Assembly: GCF_000471905.2 (NCBI RefSeq)
Contig: NW_006499751.1
Span: 4,579,200 to 4,643,199, forward strand
Source of the DNA: Amborella trichopoda
Lineage: Eukaryota; Streptophyta; Magnoliopsida; Amborellales; Amborellaceae
Direction of reading: 5' to 3'
DNA: 64,000 nt
In this document: positions 23,080 to 32,999 of the stretch, one piece after another
Layout: each line of letters opens with the position of its first letter
Numbering within the stretch: position 1 is the first letter of the stretch
Translations under genes and position numbers: made by a program
Notes under the pieces: generated by a model
What the model saw: only the letters and a program-made list of their open reading frames with translations
Database searches by the model: none
What the model was told of the DNA's origin: nothing

Positions 23080-23420
23080 GCCGTGTTAATATCACAGAAT
23101 AGCAGTATCAGTATCACAAAGTGATAGTGTCAGTATCACGGGATGATAGGGTCAGTCTCACAGAATGCCAGTAATAGCATCACATCTTTAACAATATCAG
23201 ATTCACAGAATAACATTGTCTATATCACAAAATAACAGTATCAGATTCACAGAATAACAATGTCCACATCATAAAATAACAGTATCAAATTCACATAATA
23301 ATAGTGTCTATATCAAAGAATAACAGTATCAGATTCATAGAATAAAAGTATCCGTATCACAGAATAACAATATCAGATTCACAGAATAATAGTGTCCATA
23401 TCACAAAATAAGTGTTAACA
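23080..23420. repeat. Short tandem array, TATCACAGAATAACAG type
   Basis: About 18 units of 17-19 bp alternating TATCA and ATTCA forms, giving a 36-bp higher-order period (for example ACAGTATCAGATTCACAGA). It is locally expanded here and absent from the related copy at 51829-54100, where the 77-bp unit was expanded instead. Confidence 0.85.
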
Positions 23421-23439
23421 ATTGCAATTTGAAGCCGTG

Positions 23440-24330
23440 ACATCTAGTCGTAAATATGGTTATAACGTTTGATTCGTATGGAATTCGAAGATGGTTCCGA
23501 AACCAATTTTACACTAGACACACCCATCTTTCAAATGGGGGTAGTTTGAAAGAAATTAGACCTTGTTTGGTCCCTAAAAATTTCAAAAGAATGGAGACAT
23601 TGGATCGAAAATCTACTGTGCAATGAAGACAGTGACATGTCTTTAAAATTAGTTCAATGTCTTCCAAACCAGAAGGAATTTTGAAATATGGTTAACATGT
23701 GATTCCAAGCACACATAGAGATATTTAAAGAAGCGGTGGTTTGAAAGAAAATAGATCCTTTTGTTTAGTCAATGCTCGTGGCAACAGAGGCATCAGTTCT
23801 GAGCTTTTGCAGAACTGCTTACAGTGAGATATTGTCGCAATTAATCATATAACTCTCGAATTAGACAGAATTTTGAAAAGTTATAAACATGTGAATTTAA
23901 TATTGCCCATAAATATTTCAAATAGTAGTGGTTTGGAAGAAAACGGATCTCATTTGATTGGTCAAATCTTGTGACATTAGAGACATCAGTTCTGTGTTGT
24001 TACCAAAACTTTCCACAGTGACCTACTGGCAAGTTTCGAAGTATAGCTTTACATTATATAAGGAATCAGAACAAGACGTGAACATGAAAATTGAAATAGA
24101 CTCAGAAATCATTGCAATGGTAGTAGTTTGAGGCCAATTGGACTTCGTTTAGTAGGTCAAAAGTGGATGGAAAGAACATAAAAACTTCCTGGAATTTTAC
24201 AGCACAGTCATAATACTACTTAATATGATACCCCAAATGGTCCATAACCCTTCCACTTCCAAAAGAATACTTAAGAACACAAAGTTACAGACTTTCTATG
24301 AAACACAGGACAGATTTTGATGCTTATTGT
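23440..24330. repeat. About 190-bp degenerate tandem units, four copies
   Basis: Four diverged units beginning near 23450, 23660, 23850 and 24040. Each has a variant of AACATGTGA, CAAATGGTAGTAGTTTG, a TTGG-TCA segment and an ACAGTGA segment. The same units are found at 53480-54070. The block is part of the LTR of this second family. No coding potential. Confidence 0.6.
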
Positions 24331-24449
24331 GGTCATGCAATTGCAATTAACATGGTTGGAAAATTCACAACATAACAGTGAACATAACTTCATTCATACT
24401 ACTAATAGCATGCACAAACACATTCTTAAATCATAGTCAGCCTTACACA

Positions 24450-24690
24450 GGCGGCGTTAGGTCTTCTAACATAGCTGGCGCTAGGTCTTCTTACACAGCT
24501 GATGCTAGGTCTTCTTACACAGTCGACAATAGTCCTCATGCACGTGGCGATGCTCTTCCTTCCTTACTTCATAGCCGACGCTGGTCTTCTTACAAAGCCG
24601 GCGTTAGGTCTTCTTACATAGCCAGTGATAGTCCTCACACACGTGGTGTTGCTCTTCCTTCCTTACTTCATAGCCGACGCTAGTCCAAAT
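24450..24690. repeat. GGCGCTAGGTCTTCTTACA minisatellite
   Basis: About nine units of 24 bp (core AGCTGGCGCTAGGTCTTC + TTACAC), with two larger units containing GCACGTGGCGATGCTCTTCC. The core GGCGCTAGGT is the same as in the arrays of the Tat LTRs although the carrier belongs to a different family. Confidence 0.85.
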
Positions 24691-24762
24691 GGATCTAGGC
24701 CCTTGACTTAGCCTCCATCGCCTAACGTGTCATGAACTGCGAGAAAATTGCGGTCCTTACAA

Positions 24763-25310
24763 GTTGAGGCTTTCAATAAGACCCTGTGCAACATTTTAAA
24801 AAAATTGGTATCGAAAACGAAGAAGAACTGGCATGAGAAGCTTCTTGAAGCGTTGTGGGCCTATCGCATTACCATGCAAAATGCCACTGATTCCACTCGT
24901 TATTCCCTAGTCTATGGGGGTGAAGCAGTTTTACCCCTTGAAATTCAAATCCCTTCATTATGTCGCTATACATCAAGGACTAACTGAAGATGAGAGAGTC
25001 AAACTTTGGTATCAAGAATTGGATGCACTTGATGAAAGAGTTTAGAAGCTCAGCAGAACCTCAAACTCAGCTAGGGGAGAATGAAGAGGGCCTTTGACAA
25101 GTCAGTCGAAGTCCACTCATTCGCCCATGGGGATCTGGTTCTAGCCATCGAGAGGCCGATTGTTGTGCATGGGTGGCGCAAAGGGAAGTTTGAACCTAAG
25201 TGGGAAGGTTCCTTTATAGTCAAGAAGGTCTTGCCAAATGGAGCTTACATATTGGCACATCTTGATGGAGAGGAGGCAATACCCCTATCAATGAGCGACT
25301 ACCCATGATG
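24763..25310 (+). pseudogene. Integrase, catalytic Glu to C-terminal domain, element B
   Basis: It resumes with VEAFNKTLCNILKKL, where the Glu of the DDE triad is at about 24766, then KNWHEKLLEALWAYRITMQN and YSLVYGGEAVLPLEIQIPS. A frameshift near 24965 leads to a C-terminal domain (25081-25308, HGDLVLAIERPI and KWEGSFIVKKVLPNGAYIL). It ends at TGA 25306. It would insert the cDNA into the genome. Confidence 0.85.
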
Positions 25311-25499
25311 CATAATAAAAAAAGACTCAATGCGCAACAACAAAGAGTTAAAAGGGACGGTAAAAAGAAGATAAGCGAGATCATTCAAATAAGGTTTAAC
25401 TCTTTTTATTGCAGTAGACGGAGTTACAATCCAAAAAATCCTTTATTAGGGAGGTTACAAATCTATCACGCAGTATCGCTCTCATAAATAGAGTAGCTG
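25311..25499 (+). other. Post-pol region of element B, no gene seen
   Basis: A-rich sequence downstream of integrase (repeated AAAAGA and AAAGAGTTAAAAGGGACGG). No polypurine tract next to an LTR end, no open frame of note. It leads into the 25500-25690 repeat. Confidence 0.5.
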
Positions 25500-25690
25500 C
25501 GGCGGAATGTCACTCTTCCATCTAAGGAAAAGAACGGTTGCCCCGATGTTGCCCTTGCATTTGAGGAAAAGAGAACAGCTGACCCCAGCGTTGCTCTTGC
25601 ATCTGAGGAGAGGACGGATACAGGCCAAAAATTGCTCTTGCATCTGAAGCATTGCTCTTGCATCCGAGGAAAAGAGGACGGTTACAGGCC
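25500..25690. repeat. TTGCTCTTGCATCTGAGG tandem units
   Basis: Five irregular units of the type GTTGCTCTTGCATCTGAGG + AAAAGAGGACGG(TTACAGGCCAAAA), 25-55 bp long. They directly precede the Argonaute-like fragment. Confidence 0.8.
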
Positions 25691-25720
25691 AAAAGTTGCT
25701 CTCACATTAGGAGAAGGTGG

Positions 25721-25873
25721 AAGCGCTTTGATCGAGAATATCAAACATACAAGGCAGACTTCTCTGGTAAAGAACTGACCTATGATGGAGAGCATATCCT
25801 GTTCACAGTGAGGGCCCTTCCACAGAACAACATGGAGTTCACAATTGTGCTGGAGGACTTGGCTTCCATTAGG
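25721..25873 (+). pseudogene. Argonaute (AGO4-clade) N-terminal domain fragment
   Basis: About 51 codons in one open frame that closely follow the start of the N-terminal domain of plant AGO4/6/9-type Argonautes. Readable motifs: FDREYQTYKADFSGKE, then TYDGEHILFTVRALPQNN, then MEFTIVLEDLAS. The family pattern (Y-x3-DL-x-GK-x-x-x-YDGE-x-x-LFT-x-x-x-LPQ-x3-EFT-VVLED) is matched nearly throughout. Similarity begins and ends abruptly, so only about one exon is present; no PAZ or PIWI sequence follows. It lies downstream of integrase, where element A has the PMD gene, in the plus sense. It is therefore antisense to the promoter at 26907-26916. Recognition is from family memory, not a search. Confidence 0.8.
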
Positions 25874-26009
25874 CTTCATAAGCCAGGCCTCACCATTGGT
25901 TTCCACCCTTTGCCAACCCAAGTTGTCGCTGTGCACGATCACAACAGAAAATCATTCACCACCGTTCACCAAAGGATCGAGCAAACAGCAACCGCCTCAC
26001 ATGATTAAC

Positions 26010-26290
26010 ACCGGGCGCATCATGTTGCTAACCACGTGCGACTAAGCACTGACTAGCACCACACAAAACTAACGCCGAGTGTGTTTCTCTGACACAGCTA
26101 CGTTTCCTAAAATCTAACACCGGTTGTGTTTCTGAGACCCAACACCGGTTGCACTTCCTAAAGGCTAATGCCAGCTGTATTTATTAGACTTAGCGTCGGT
26201 TGCGTTTCCTAAAGGCTAGCGCCAGCTGTGTTTCTAAGGCCCAGTGCTGGCAGCATTTCCCAAAGGCTAACGCCGGCTATGTCCTCAAGA
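26010..26290. repeat. CCGGCGTTAG minisatellite, reverse copy
   Basis: About eight units of 35-40 bp such as AACACCGGTTGTGTTTCT + GAGACCC and AAAGGCTAACGCCGGCTATG. The reverse complement matches the 2040-2285 array of element A (CCGGCGCTAAG core), at the same relative place downstream of the antisense promoter. Confidence 0.8.
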
Positions 26291-26500
26291 CCCCTCACTA
26301 CCACGACTGTTCACCTTCTGGTGACCGTTCACTGCCGTTAACCATTTGTCTCCTCGCGACTGTTCACCTCCCGATGACCTTTCATCTTCCCACGACTGTT
26401 CACCTCCCAATGACCTTTCGTCTCGCCGTGACTGTTCACCTCCCAGCAACCCTTCGTTTTCAAGCAACTGTTCACTCCTCTGTGACTCGCCACAGCTACC
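26291..26500. repeat. CGACTGTTCACCTCCCGATG tandem array
   Basis: Six to seven units of about 33 bp (GACTGTTCACCTCCCGATGA + CCTTTCATCTTCCCA). Open frames on both strands run through it but have the pure repeat composition, so I do not call a gene. Confidence 0.85.
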
Positions 26501-26906
26501 CATCAGAAAATCACTTCACTTCTTGAAAACCCACAGTTCAACCTTCCCCTCTCCTTCCCAATGGTGGAAAGTGATCGAAAAATCCCTGGAAGCTAGCGAA
26601 AGTCTGCCGGCAGTACCTTGCTACAACCTACACCACTCTTCCCCTTCCATGTCACTTCAAAAATACAATCAGAGAGTCTCGCTACCTTTGCTGACAAACT
26701 CCTACAACCTCATGAATGCTCTTGCGTTCCCTCTGGTGCTCTCTCTTCTCAGCCAGAACCTTCTCTTGCTTGTTGGCAAACTCTTGCAAACCTCACTCGA
26801 GTGCTCTGCATGCTCACCGAAATTCTCGCAAGGAGCTCTCTCGCTCTCAATGCTAAATGCCTTAGCCGTTTTACCTTCGGTAAAATGGTAGAAATGGGGT
26901 TTACCC
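26501..26906 (-). other. Leader of the antisense transcript unit, element B
   Basis: It corresponds to 1231-1800 of element A in reverse. The first 40 bases downstream of the TATA box are clearly similar (GGGTAAACCCC, then a TTTTACCGAAGGTAAAA segment versus TTTTTCACCAAGGGTAAAAT). The remainder is weak. A plus-strand frame crosses it (26346-26891) but is compositionally repeat-like at its start and I recognise nothing in it. Confidence 0.4.
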
Positions 26907-26916
26907 CCTTATATAG
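26907..26916 (-). promoter_or_regulatory. Antisense TATA box of element B
   Basis: On the minus strand CTATATAAGG followed by GGGTAAACCCC. It matches the antisense promoter of A at 1221. It directs transcription leftwards, through the array at 26010-26290 and across the antisense strand of the Argonaute-like fragment and pol. Confidence 0.6.
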
Positions 26917-27119
26917 TTGATGTTTCCCCAAATGCCCCTAACAAATCGAGAATTCTAGGCATGTCCTTGAAGACCAAACGACAACGGGCCGAACTGGGTC
27001 AGGCTCAGAGCCAAGGCCCGAACGAAGGCTTACCACCGCCCATGAAGCCCCATGCATCAGAGACCAGGACTGGGTTGGGCTCAGGCCCGAGGCCCAAATA
27101 CAGGTCTCCACCGCCTGTG

Positions 27120-27260
27120 TAATCAAAACCCCATTGCCGACTGTATTTTTAAAAGCCCAGCGCCGACTGTGTTCTCAAAAGCCTAGAGTTGGCTGTGTTC
27201 TCAAGAGCCCAGTGCTGACTATGTTCTCAAAAGCCTAGCACCGCTGAGTTCTCAAATCTA
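27120..27260. repeat. CAGCGCCGACTGTGTTCTCAA units
   Basis: Five units of about 28-30 bp (AAAGCCCAGCGCCGACTGTG + TTCTCA), upstream of the antisense TATA of B and equivalent to the 836-1100 array of A. Between this and the LTR start at 27390 are further CTAGCG(T/C)CGCATGTG copies. Confidence 0.7.
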
Positions 27261-27779
27261 CCACGGCGTGTGTTGCCACTGCGCATGCTAGCGTCGCATG
27301 TGTTAGATCTGCCCGTGTGTGTTACCTCCCCATGCTAGTGCTGCGCATGTGCTAGCGCCTCGTGTGTTAGAACCTGGTCACTGCCATGTGTGTCTTACCA
27401 CTATCCCCAGTGGAGTTGCACCCAAGCCATGACTTGTCATCCCCAGTGGAGTTGCACTCAGGCTGTGACTTGTCATCCCCAATAGGAGTCACACCCGTAC
27501 TACAGTTCACTATCCCTAGTGGAGTTAAGAACATTCTTACCTCTTCAACCCTTAGTGGGTCTGTTTCGCACCAAGCTATCTTGCCCCTAGAGATTGAGTC
27601 TCATCCTCTACCTCCTGGGAGTCATACTTACACCCTAATCCCCAGTGACGTCTGATTCCGTTAGCCACTCCTCGTAGGGCAACCATCTCCATCTAAGCCC
27701 TTTCCTTATGTATGGCCCTCACTACTTTATCCCCAGGGATTCAGATTACCATTCACAGATCTATTCCCCATGGCGCTTC

Positions 27780-28580
27780 ACCTACATGACGACTGACACA
27801 ATGGTCCGTGCTGCATGACCTTAAACTGCATAGCCCTGTTCTAGGTGCACGACCCTAAACTGCATGGTCCAAACTAGATGACCTTAAATTGTAGCGTAGG
27901 TCTAGTTGTAGGACCTTAAACTGCATGGTCATAGCAGCATGACTTTAAATCTCATAGCCACGGTCCAAGCTATATGACCTTAAACCATAGTGTACGTCTT
28001 GGTCACATGACGATAAAAGGCTTAGCACCATGGTCCAAACTATATGACCTTAAACTATAGTGGAGGTCTAGTTACACGACCTTAAACTACATGGTCCTAG
28101 TTGCGTGACTCTAAACTGCATAACCACGGTCTAAGCTCTATGACCTTAAACCATAGTGCATATTCGTTTGCATGATGATAAACTGCTTTACACAGATCCT
28201 GGAGGCATGACCTTAAACTCGCCCCGACATACACGCATACGCCCTTTACGTGAATTTTTGTGCATGCCTTCCCTAACCAACCTGTCCAGGTGCGTACCAC
28301 CTTCATAATTTCCTAGTGAATCCCTTCATTACCATTCATCATTCCCCAGTGAGTCTCACCCGTGCTCACAAAATGGCGAGCCATCTTGCCATCCATACTT
28401 GTTGTCTGCTAGTGGGTCACCACTTTTCACCCACCATCCATACGTCATCCATCTTTCATAGATAGCTTCATGCCATCTCCCTAAAGTGAGTCAATACTCA
28501 CTCCGGGGCCTCCACAGACTGCTATCCATCCCCACCCCGGTCCAGTTGTATGACCTTAAAACTATAGTGCATGTCCTGAC
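27780..28580. repeat. 35-bp family tandem array, reverse orientation
   Basis: More than 15 units of 28-40 bp, core CATGACCTTAAACTGCATGG (reverse complement of the GGTCATGCA monomer). Strongly length-variable; interrupted at 28290-28530 by CCCCAGTGAGTC-type text. Confidence 0.8.
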
Positions 28581-31280
28581 TGCATGACGTTAAAAGAAGA
28601 AGAAGAATAACGGGCATGGGGTATACCTGGACAAGGGAACACCATGAGTAACGGAGTTTCGTGAGAATTAAAACCCGGGCACGGTGAAAACTTGAAAAGG
28701 GAACCGTAAGTAAAAATGGAAGAATAAGGGTGGACATGTCCGTAAGGTCATGGGTAAAAGAGCCCCAAATAAAAAGAAGTTGGTGAAGACCGTCTCAACG
28801 GTGTCGCTTCCCAAGTCCAAGTGAAAATCTGTAAAGGACGCTTAGACCAATAAACATGTTGATGCAGTGTTCACCTCTATAGGAGGCTTCAACCCACATT
28901 CAAAGAGAAAAACCTTGGTGTCACAATAAGAAGACTAAAAAATACGAGCATCCAGCAAGATTTCGACATCCTGAGTCCATTCATAAAAAGGACTCGAAAG
29001 ACAGAGGATTCGCCAAGAAGGCAAGACAAGTATCATGAAGAAGAGCACCATTCCCACGAGGTCACTAAGACACTTCAAGATGCCGAAGAAGCCCCAAGAA
29101 GCCAAGTCAGCCAGACCTTGGACCTGTTATACAACAACATGATTGAGCCCTCAAGGGACGCCTCGAACAAAGAAGAGAGATATCCTGATTGTTGAAACTG
29201 CTAGCAGTAAGCAGGGGTTATACCCAAAGCAGGTCACCTCTATAAACTGAGGTACCCTACCCGCCAAGATAAATTTGGTGCACCACGCAGACGATTCTAA
29301 CCAAATGCCCTTCAGCAAACCATCCAGAACAAACAATAAAAAACAAGAAACTTATTATGACAAATCAAAGCCCCGAAGGCAAGAAACTGAAAAAGCCAGG
29401 GTGAAACCTGCCAGAGACTTTAGGGTTACACCTCGCCATGAGGCCGCCCCGCCAAAACCCCTCCTTAGCGGATGGACCCAAACTTTCGGGACAAGTCAAT
29501 AAAAAGCGCCGGACTGAATCCAATAGGATGGGACCCACAAAGGTACCCTGCTTGTCAAAGGCAAACTTGGTGTAGCAGCAAACAACGCCAACCAAAAGCT
29601 CTTTGGCTGTCAATCTAAAAACAAAGAAACCTAGACTAAATGGGAAAAATTCCCTTCAGCACGACACTCGACTGCCAGACAGGCTTGAATTTGAACAACA
29701 AGGTTCATACAAAATCCTCAGCTATTAGAATCACAAATAGTCCCTTGAGGATGAGGACTTCGACATGATCCGTCAAAAAAGTCTCTTTTCCCCCCTAAGT
29801 CTCCACAGATGGACCTGTACATTGCATCCAAACGTTTGAGCATCCTAGTTACAGCATTGCGTGGATCTCCTTGGTGTTCACGTTGTCCTATGGATAGGAA
29901 GAAAAAAATAATAAAGTCGAAGGAAATTTTCTGAATGTTGTCCTTCTCGCTTCTCTCGAAGCACAACATTCAGTGGGGCAAGATGTTTAAAGACATTTTT
30001 CAGCACCTTGGGTCCCCAATCTGGAATAAAAAGAGAGGCCAATCAATAAATCCTTGAAATACGGTGAAATTTCTGACAGTCTCAGAATTACCCTAAAATC
30101 GGTCAGAGTCTTCTTAAGCACTTCAAAAGGCCACTTGTCAAGTTTCGTCGCAATCCGATATGTCTAAGGCAGCACAAACAAAGATACAATTTTGGAAAAA
30201 GCAGCCTCTAACACCTTAAAATGGACCCTGTAACCAGAACTCTATTATCGGTGCATCAAACAGTAGTGAGACCATCGCCATTGGATTCGGCATGGTCGAA
30301 AACCCCTAGGGGTCAAGTTTTGATTTAAACGGAATTTCCAAGACAAAGTTATCGTTGAAACATTAAAAAGGGGTAGGTCGCACGCTATTTCCATGCGGCC
30401 TCCCTGCACCAATCTCCATTAAAGGAGACTGGTTTGCACGGTCGCGAGCATCAACTTTGAAGACTCGTATCTCACTCATCTTGAGTCGAATTGCGCACAA
30501 ATTTGGTGAGCTTGTTCGTCTTGTCAAAACGAATGTTTTGATATGTCGCACGACCTGTGACAATACTTGAGCAGAGAAAAAAACTAGAGAGAAATTGGTG
30601 ATTCGTGAAGATAGTTGCAGAAAATTTAGCAGCAGCATGGCTAGCTCGAGTGGCTATATCAACGCAAAACCAATTACATTATGTACATAAGGTTCGAGGC
30701 TATGTCTGGTCCGAACCTCGCGTATGATAAACGATTGGATTCGGTACACAAGGGAATCAAAGTTGCTATAGATTTCGGCCACCAGATTTCAGATTCCGGC
30801 CAAAAGCCCAAGATGATGAAATATTTGTCCGGACACGAAATTGAGCAGTGTTTATTGCAACGTGATCGTAACGGCATGCTCAATGCAATTTAATGAAGAA
30901 ACCAAAGAAAAACATTAAGAAACAAGCACACAATCGATAAGAAGTTGTGAAGATCTATACAAATTTGGAGTCACATGATCGTGGCCTAAAAATATGATTC
31001 ATGGCTCGAAGTTGGTATCAAATCGACCGTCATGCTGAGATCAACAAGAAAGCAATCATCTTTTGGCCAAACAGACGCCAGAGCAATCCCAAGTCATCCA
31101 TGGAAGATCACGCAAGTTCAAAGGCAGCAGTAGGGACTATTTTGAAATTTCATGTATTGTTGAGCCCGAGCAAAACAATCCTTTTGTACCGATTTTTATA
31201 TGTTTCTTTAATTCAAATAAATTATAATCATCATCAATTAAGATAGTTTTTGGGCATGCACCCATGTTTGAGCCCAATTC

Positions 31281-31289
31281 TATAAATGC
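31281..31289 (+). promoter_or_regulatory. LTR TATA box, element B 3' LTR
   Basis: AGCCCAATTC then TATAAATGC. The same GGGCCCA...TATA arrangement is at 43198-43213 (plus), and in reverse at 57827-57843 and 37992-38007. It marks the U3/R border, giving a leader of over 1.6 kb. Confidence 0.7.
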
Positions 31290-31789
31290 ATATTAAACCT
31301 AATTGTCATAGGACCCCTCATTTTTCAATCTCATGAATAAAATTTGGGAGTTTTCACATTGAAATTAAGGGTACATCTTAGAGAGAGAGAGAAAGTGAGG
31401 AGAGGGAAAAAAAAGTCTAGTAACCTTTGATAAAGATAACTCTCTCTCCTCCTCTCATCTCTCTTTTTCTCTCTCCTTTCCTCATCTATCTCTTTCTCTC
31501 TCCTCCCTTGTCTATCTCTTTCTCTCTCTTCCTCTTGTCTATCTCTCTCTTTCTTAATCTACTTTATGCACTTTCTTTCTCTCTCTTCTATCTTTCCTCT
31601 TTTCCTCTCTTAATCTCTCTCTTCCTCCTTTCTCCCTATTTTCTCTCTCTCTCTTCTCCATTCATTCATGACTGAGCCTATCGCTGGGTACGATGTCTTC
31701 CTACTCCTGAGACATACATAGTGAGCCGGGCCTTAACCCGAGTGGCGGGTCGGGCCCCCGTCAAAGTTCCCTTGTCTCTATCCTTTATC

Positions 31790-32540
31790 ATGGATGGCAG
31801 AAGCTCATCGCCATCCATGTTTTCTCTCTTCTTACTCCTCTATCATGGACGGTGGAAGTACATCGTCGTCCATATTTTCTCTCTTCTTACTCCTCTGTCA
31901 TGGACGACGGAAGCTCATCACCATTCATGTTTCTTCTATTTTCTATCTCTTATGTCATAGACAGCAGAAATTCATCATCGTCCATGTTTTCTTCTATTTT
32001 CTCTCTCCTATGTCATAGACGGTGTAAGGTCATCGCCGTCCATGTTTTCTTCTATTCTTTCTCTCCTCTATCATGGATGACAGAAGCTCATTGTCGTTCA
32101 TGTTCTCTTCTATTCTCTCTCTCCTCTGTCATGGATGGTGGAAGCTCATCACTGTCCATATTTTCTTTTATTTTCTCTCTCCTCTATCATGGACGGTGAA
32201 AGCTCATCGTCGTCCATATTCTCTTATATTCTCTCTCTCTCCTCTATCATGGACAGCAGAAGCTCATTGATGTCCATGTTTTCTTCTATTCTCTCTCTCT
32301 CCTCTATCATGGACAACAAAAGCTCATCGCCATCCATGTTCTCTTCTATGTCATGGATGGTGGAAGCTCATTGCCATCCATGTTTTCATTTAATCTCTCT
32401 TTCCTATGTCATGGACGACGGAAGCTCATCGCCGTCCATATTTTCTTTTATTTTTTATCTCTTTTGTCATGGACGACAGAAGCTCATCACCGTCTAGGTT
32501 CTTTTCCCTTTCTCTCCCTTCTGTTCTGAACGGCGAAACC
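31790..32540 (+). repeat. Leader stem-loop array (ATGGACGG...CCGTCCAT)
   Basis: About 13 units of 55-70 bp. Each has an inverted repeat with a loop of about 11-14 bases around AGCTCATC, separated by CT-rich spacers. Examples: ATGGATGGC (31790-31798)/GCCATCCAT (31810-31818), ATGGACG (31845-31851)/CGTCCAT (31867-31873), ATGGATGG (32353-32360)/CCATCCAT (32374-32381). Arm changes are often compensated. It lies downstream of the TATA box, so it is expected in the RNA leader. Long open frames across it (78-120 codons) are side effects. Confidence 0.85.
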
Positions 32541-32999
32541 TCATCGCCGTCCATGGTTCTCTTTTCCTTTCTCTCTTATTTGTCTCTCTTCTTACTTCTT
32601 TATTCTCTCTCTTCCTTCCCTCTTTTCTCCCTTCTCTTTCTGCTTCCTCCTCTTTTTCTCTTCCCTTTTTCTCTCCTCTATTCTTTTCTAATTTTCTCTT
32701 CTTTTTCTCTTTCTTCTCTCTCTTCTTTCTCCTTTCCCCCTCATTTGACCAAGGGAGGCTAAGTCAAACATTGCCATGGTAGTCTCGTCGTTTAGCAGTA
32801 TTGCCTCTGTGTCGGTCTGAGTTATCGCTCTCGTCTTACTGCCACGATAGGCTAGCCATCGTGCCAGGCTGGTTAGTGATTGTTCTGTCATCTAGTAGTA
32901 TTAATGTTGTGTGAGTCTAGTTACCATGCCCATCTTGCTACCATGCCGGGTCAATTACTCATGGTTTCGTGACCATGTCCGTCCGTCATTTTTACTCAT

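Larger units (their letters stand above)
21926..24762. mobile_element. Insertion in integrase: LTR-type element, TGTCATGACC family
   Basis: About 2.84 kb separates RANKL (21925) from VEAFNKTL (24763), which are adjacent in intact integrases. The left edge reads TGTCATGACCCC. The right edge ends ...GGTCCTTACA. Body text matches 51829-54100 in the same order and orientation (CGTACGTCACTC at 22001 and 51890; CAGGCTAAGCCAATC at 22628 and 52517). No coding region was found. It is most simply a solo LTR, since no PBS or second LTR is seen. A clear target duplication was not found, so the ends may be off by a few bases. Confidence 0.65.
15585..25310 (+). mobile_element. Internal region of element B (Tat Ty3/gypsy), 5'-truncated
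   Basis: A plus-strand gag-pol copy of the same family as A. Homology to A starts at about 15590 (matching 11400 of A), so the 5' LTR, PBS and about 1 kb of 5' UTR are absent; it abuts the U3 block of A's LTR. Order: gag, basic spacer, RT, RNase H, second RNase H, integrase. Protease is missing between 18662 and 18893. More than ten stops and several frameshifts are present. A foreign element splits integrase at about 21926-24762. Confidence 0.85.
27390..32950 (+). mobile_element. 3' LTR of element B (plus sense), lacking its extreme 3' end
   Basis: It starts near 27390 (TGTCTTACCACTATCCCC). Order: 45-bp CCCCAGTGGAGTTGCAC units (27399-27660); 35-bp array in reverse (27780-28580); segments matching 59200-60400 in reverse (28590-29650); U3 block (29650-31270); TATA box (31281-31289); pyrimidine-rich leader with hairpin array (31790-32540); then a GCCATGGTAGTC block (32773-32950). 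Here it switches to a minus-sense LTR piece, so the terminal ...CACCTAACCA is missing. At over 5.5 kb it is unusually long. Confidence 0.8.

Noticed and set aside
21910-24775. Target-site duplication for the insertion in integrase
   Set aside because: Flanks AACTA and AGTTG do not match, and alternative phasings give at most four matching bases; not claimed.
26346-26891. 181-codon plus-strand frame in element B
   Set aside because: First third is a 33-bp tandem repeat and the rest has no recognisable family; it also lies in the leader of the antisense unit.
27360-27390. Polypurine tract just before the 3' LTR of B
   Set aside because: No purine run of useful length is present next to the LTR start; the same holds beside 685 in A.
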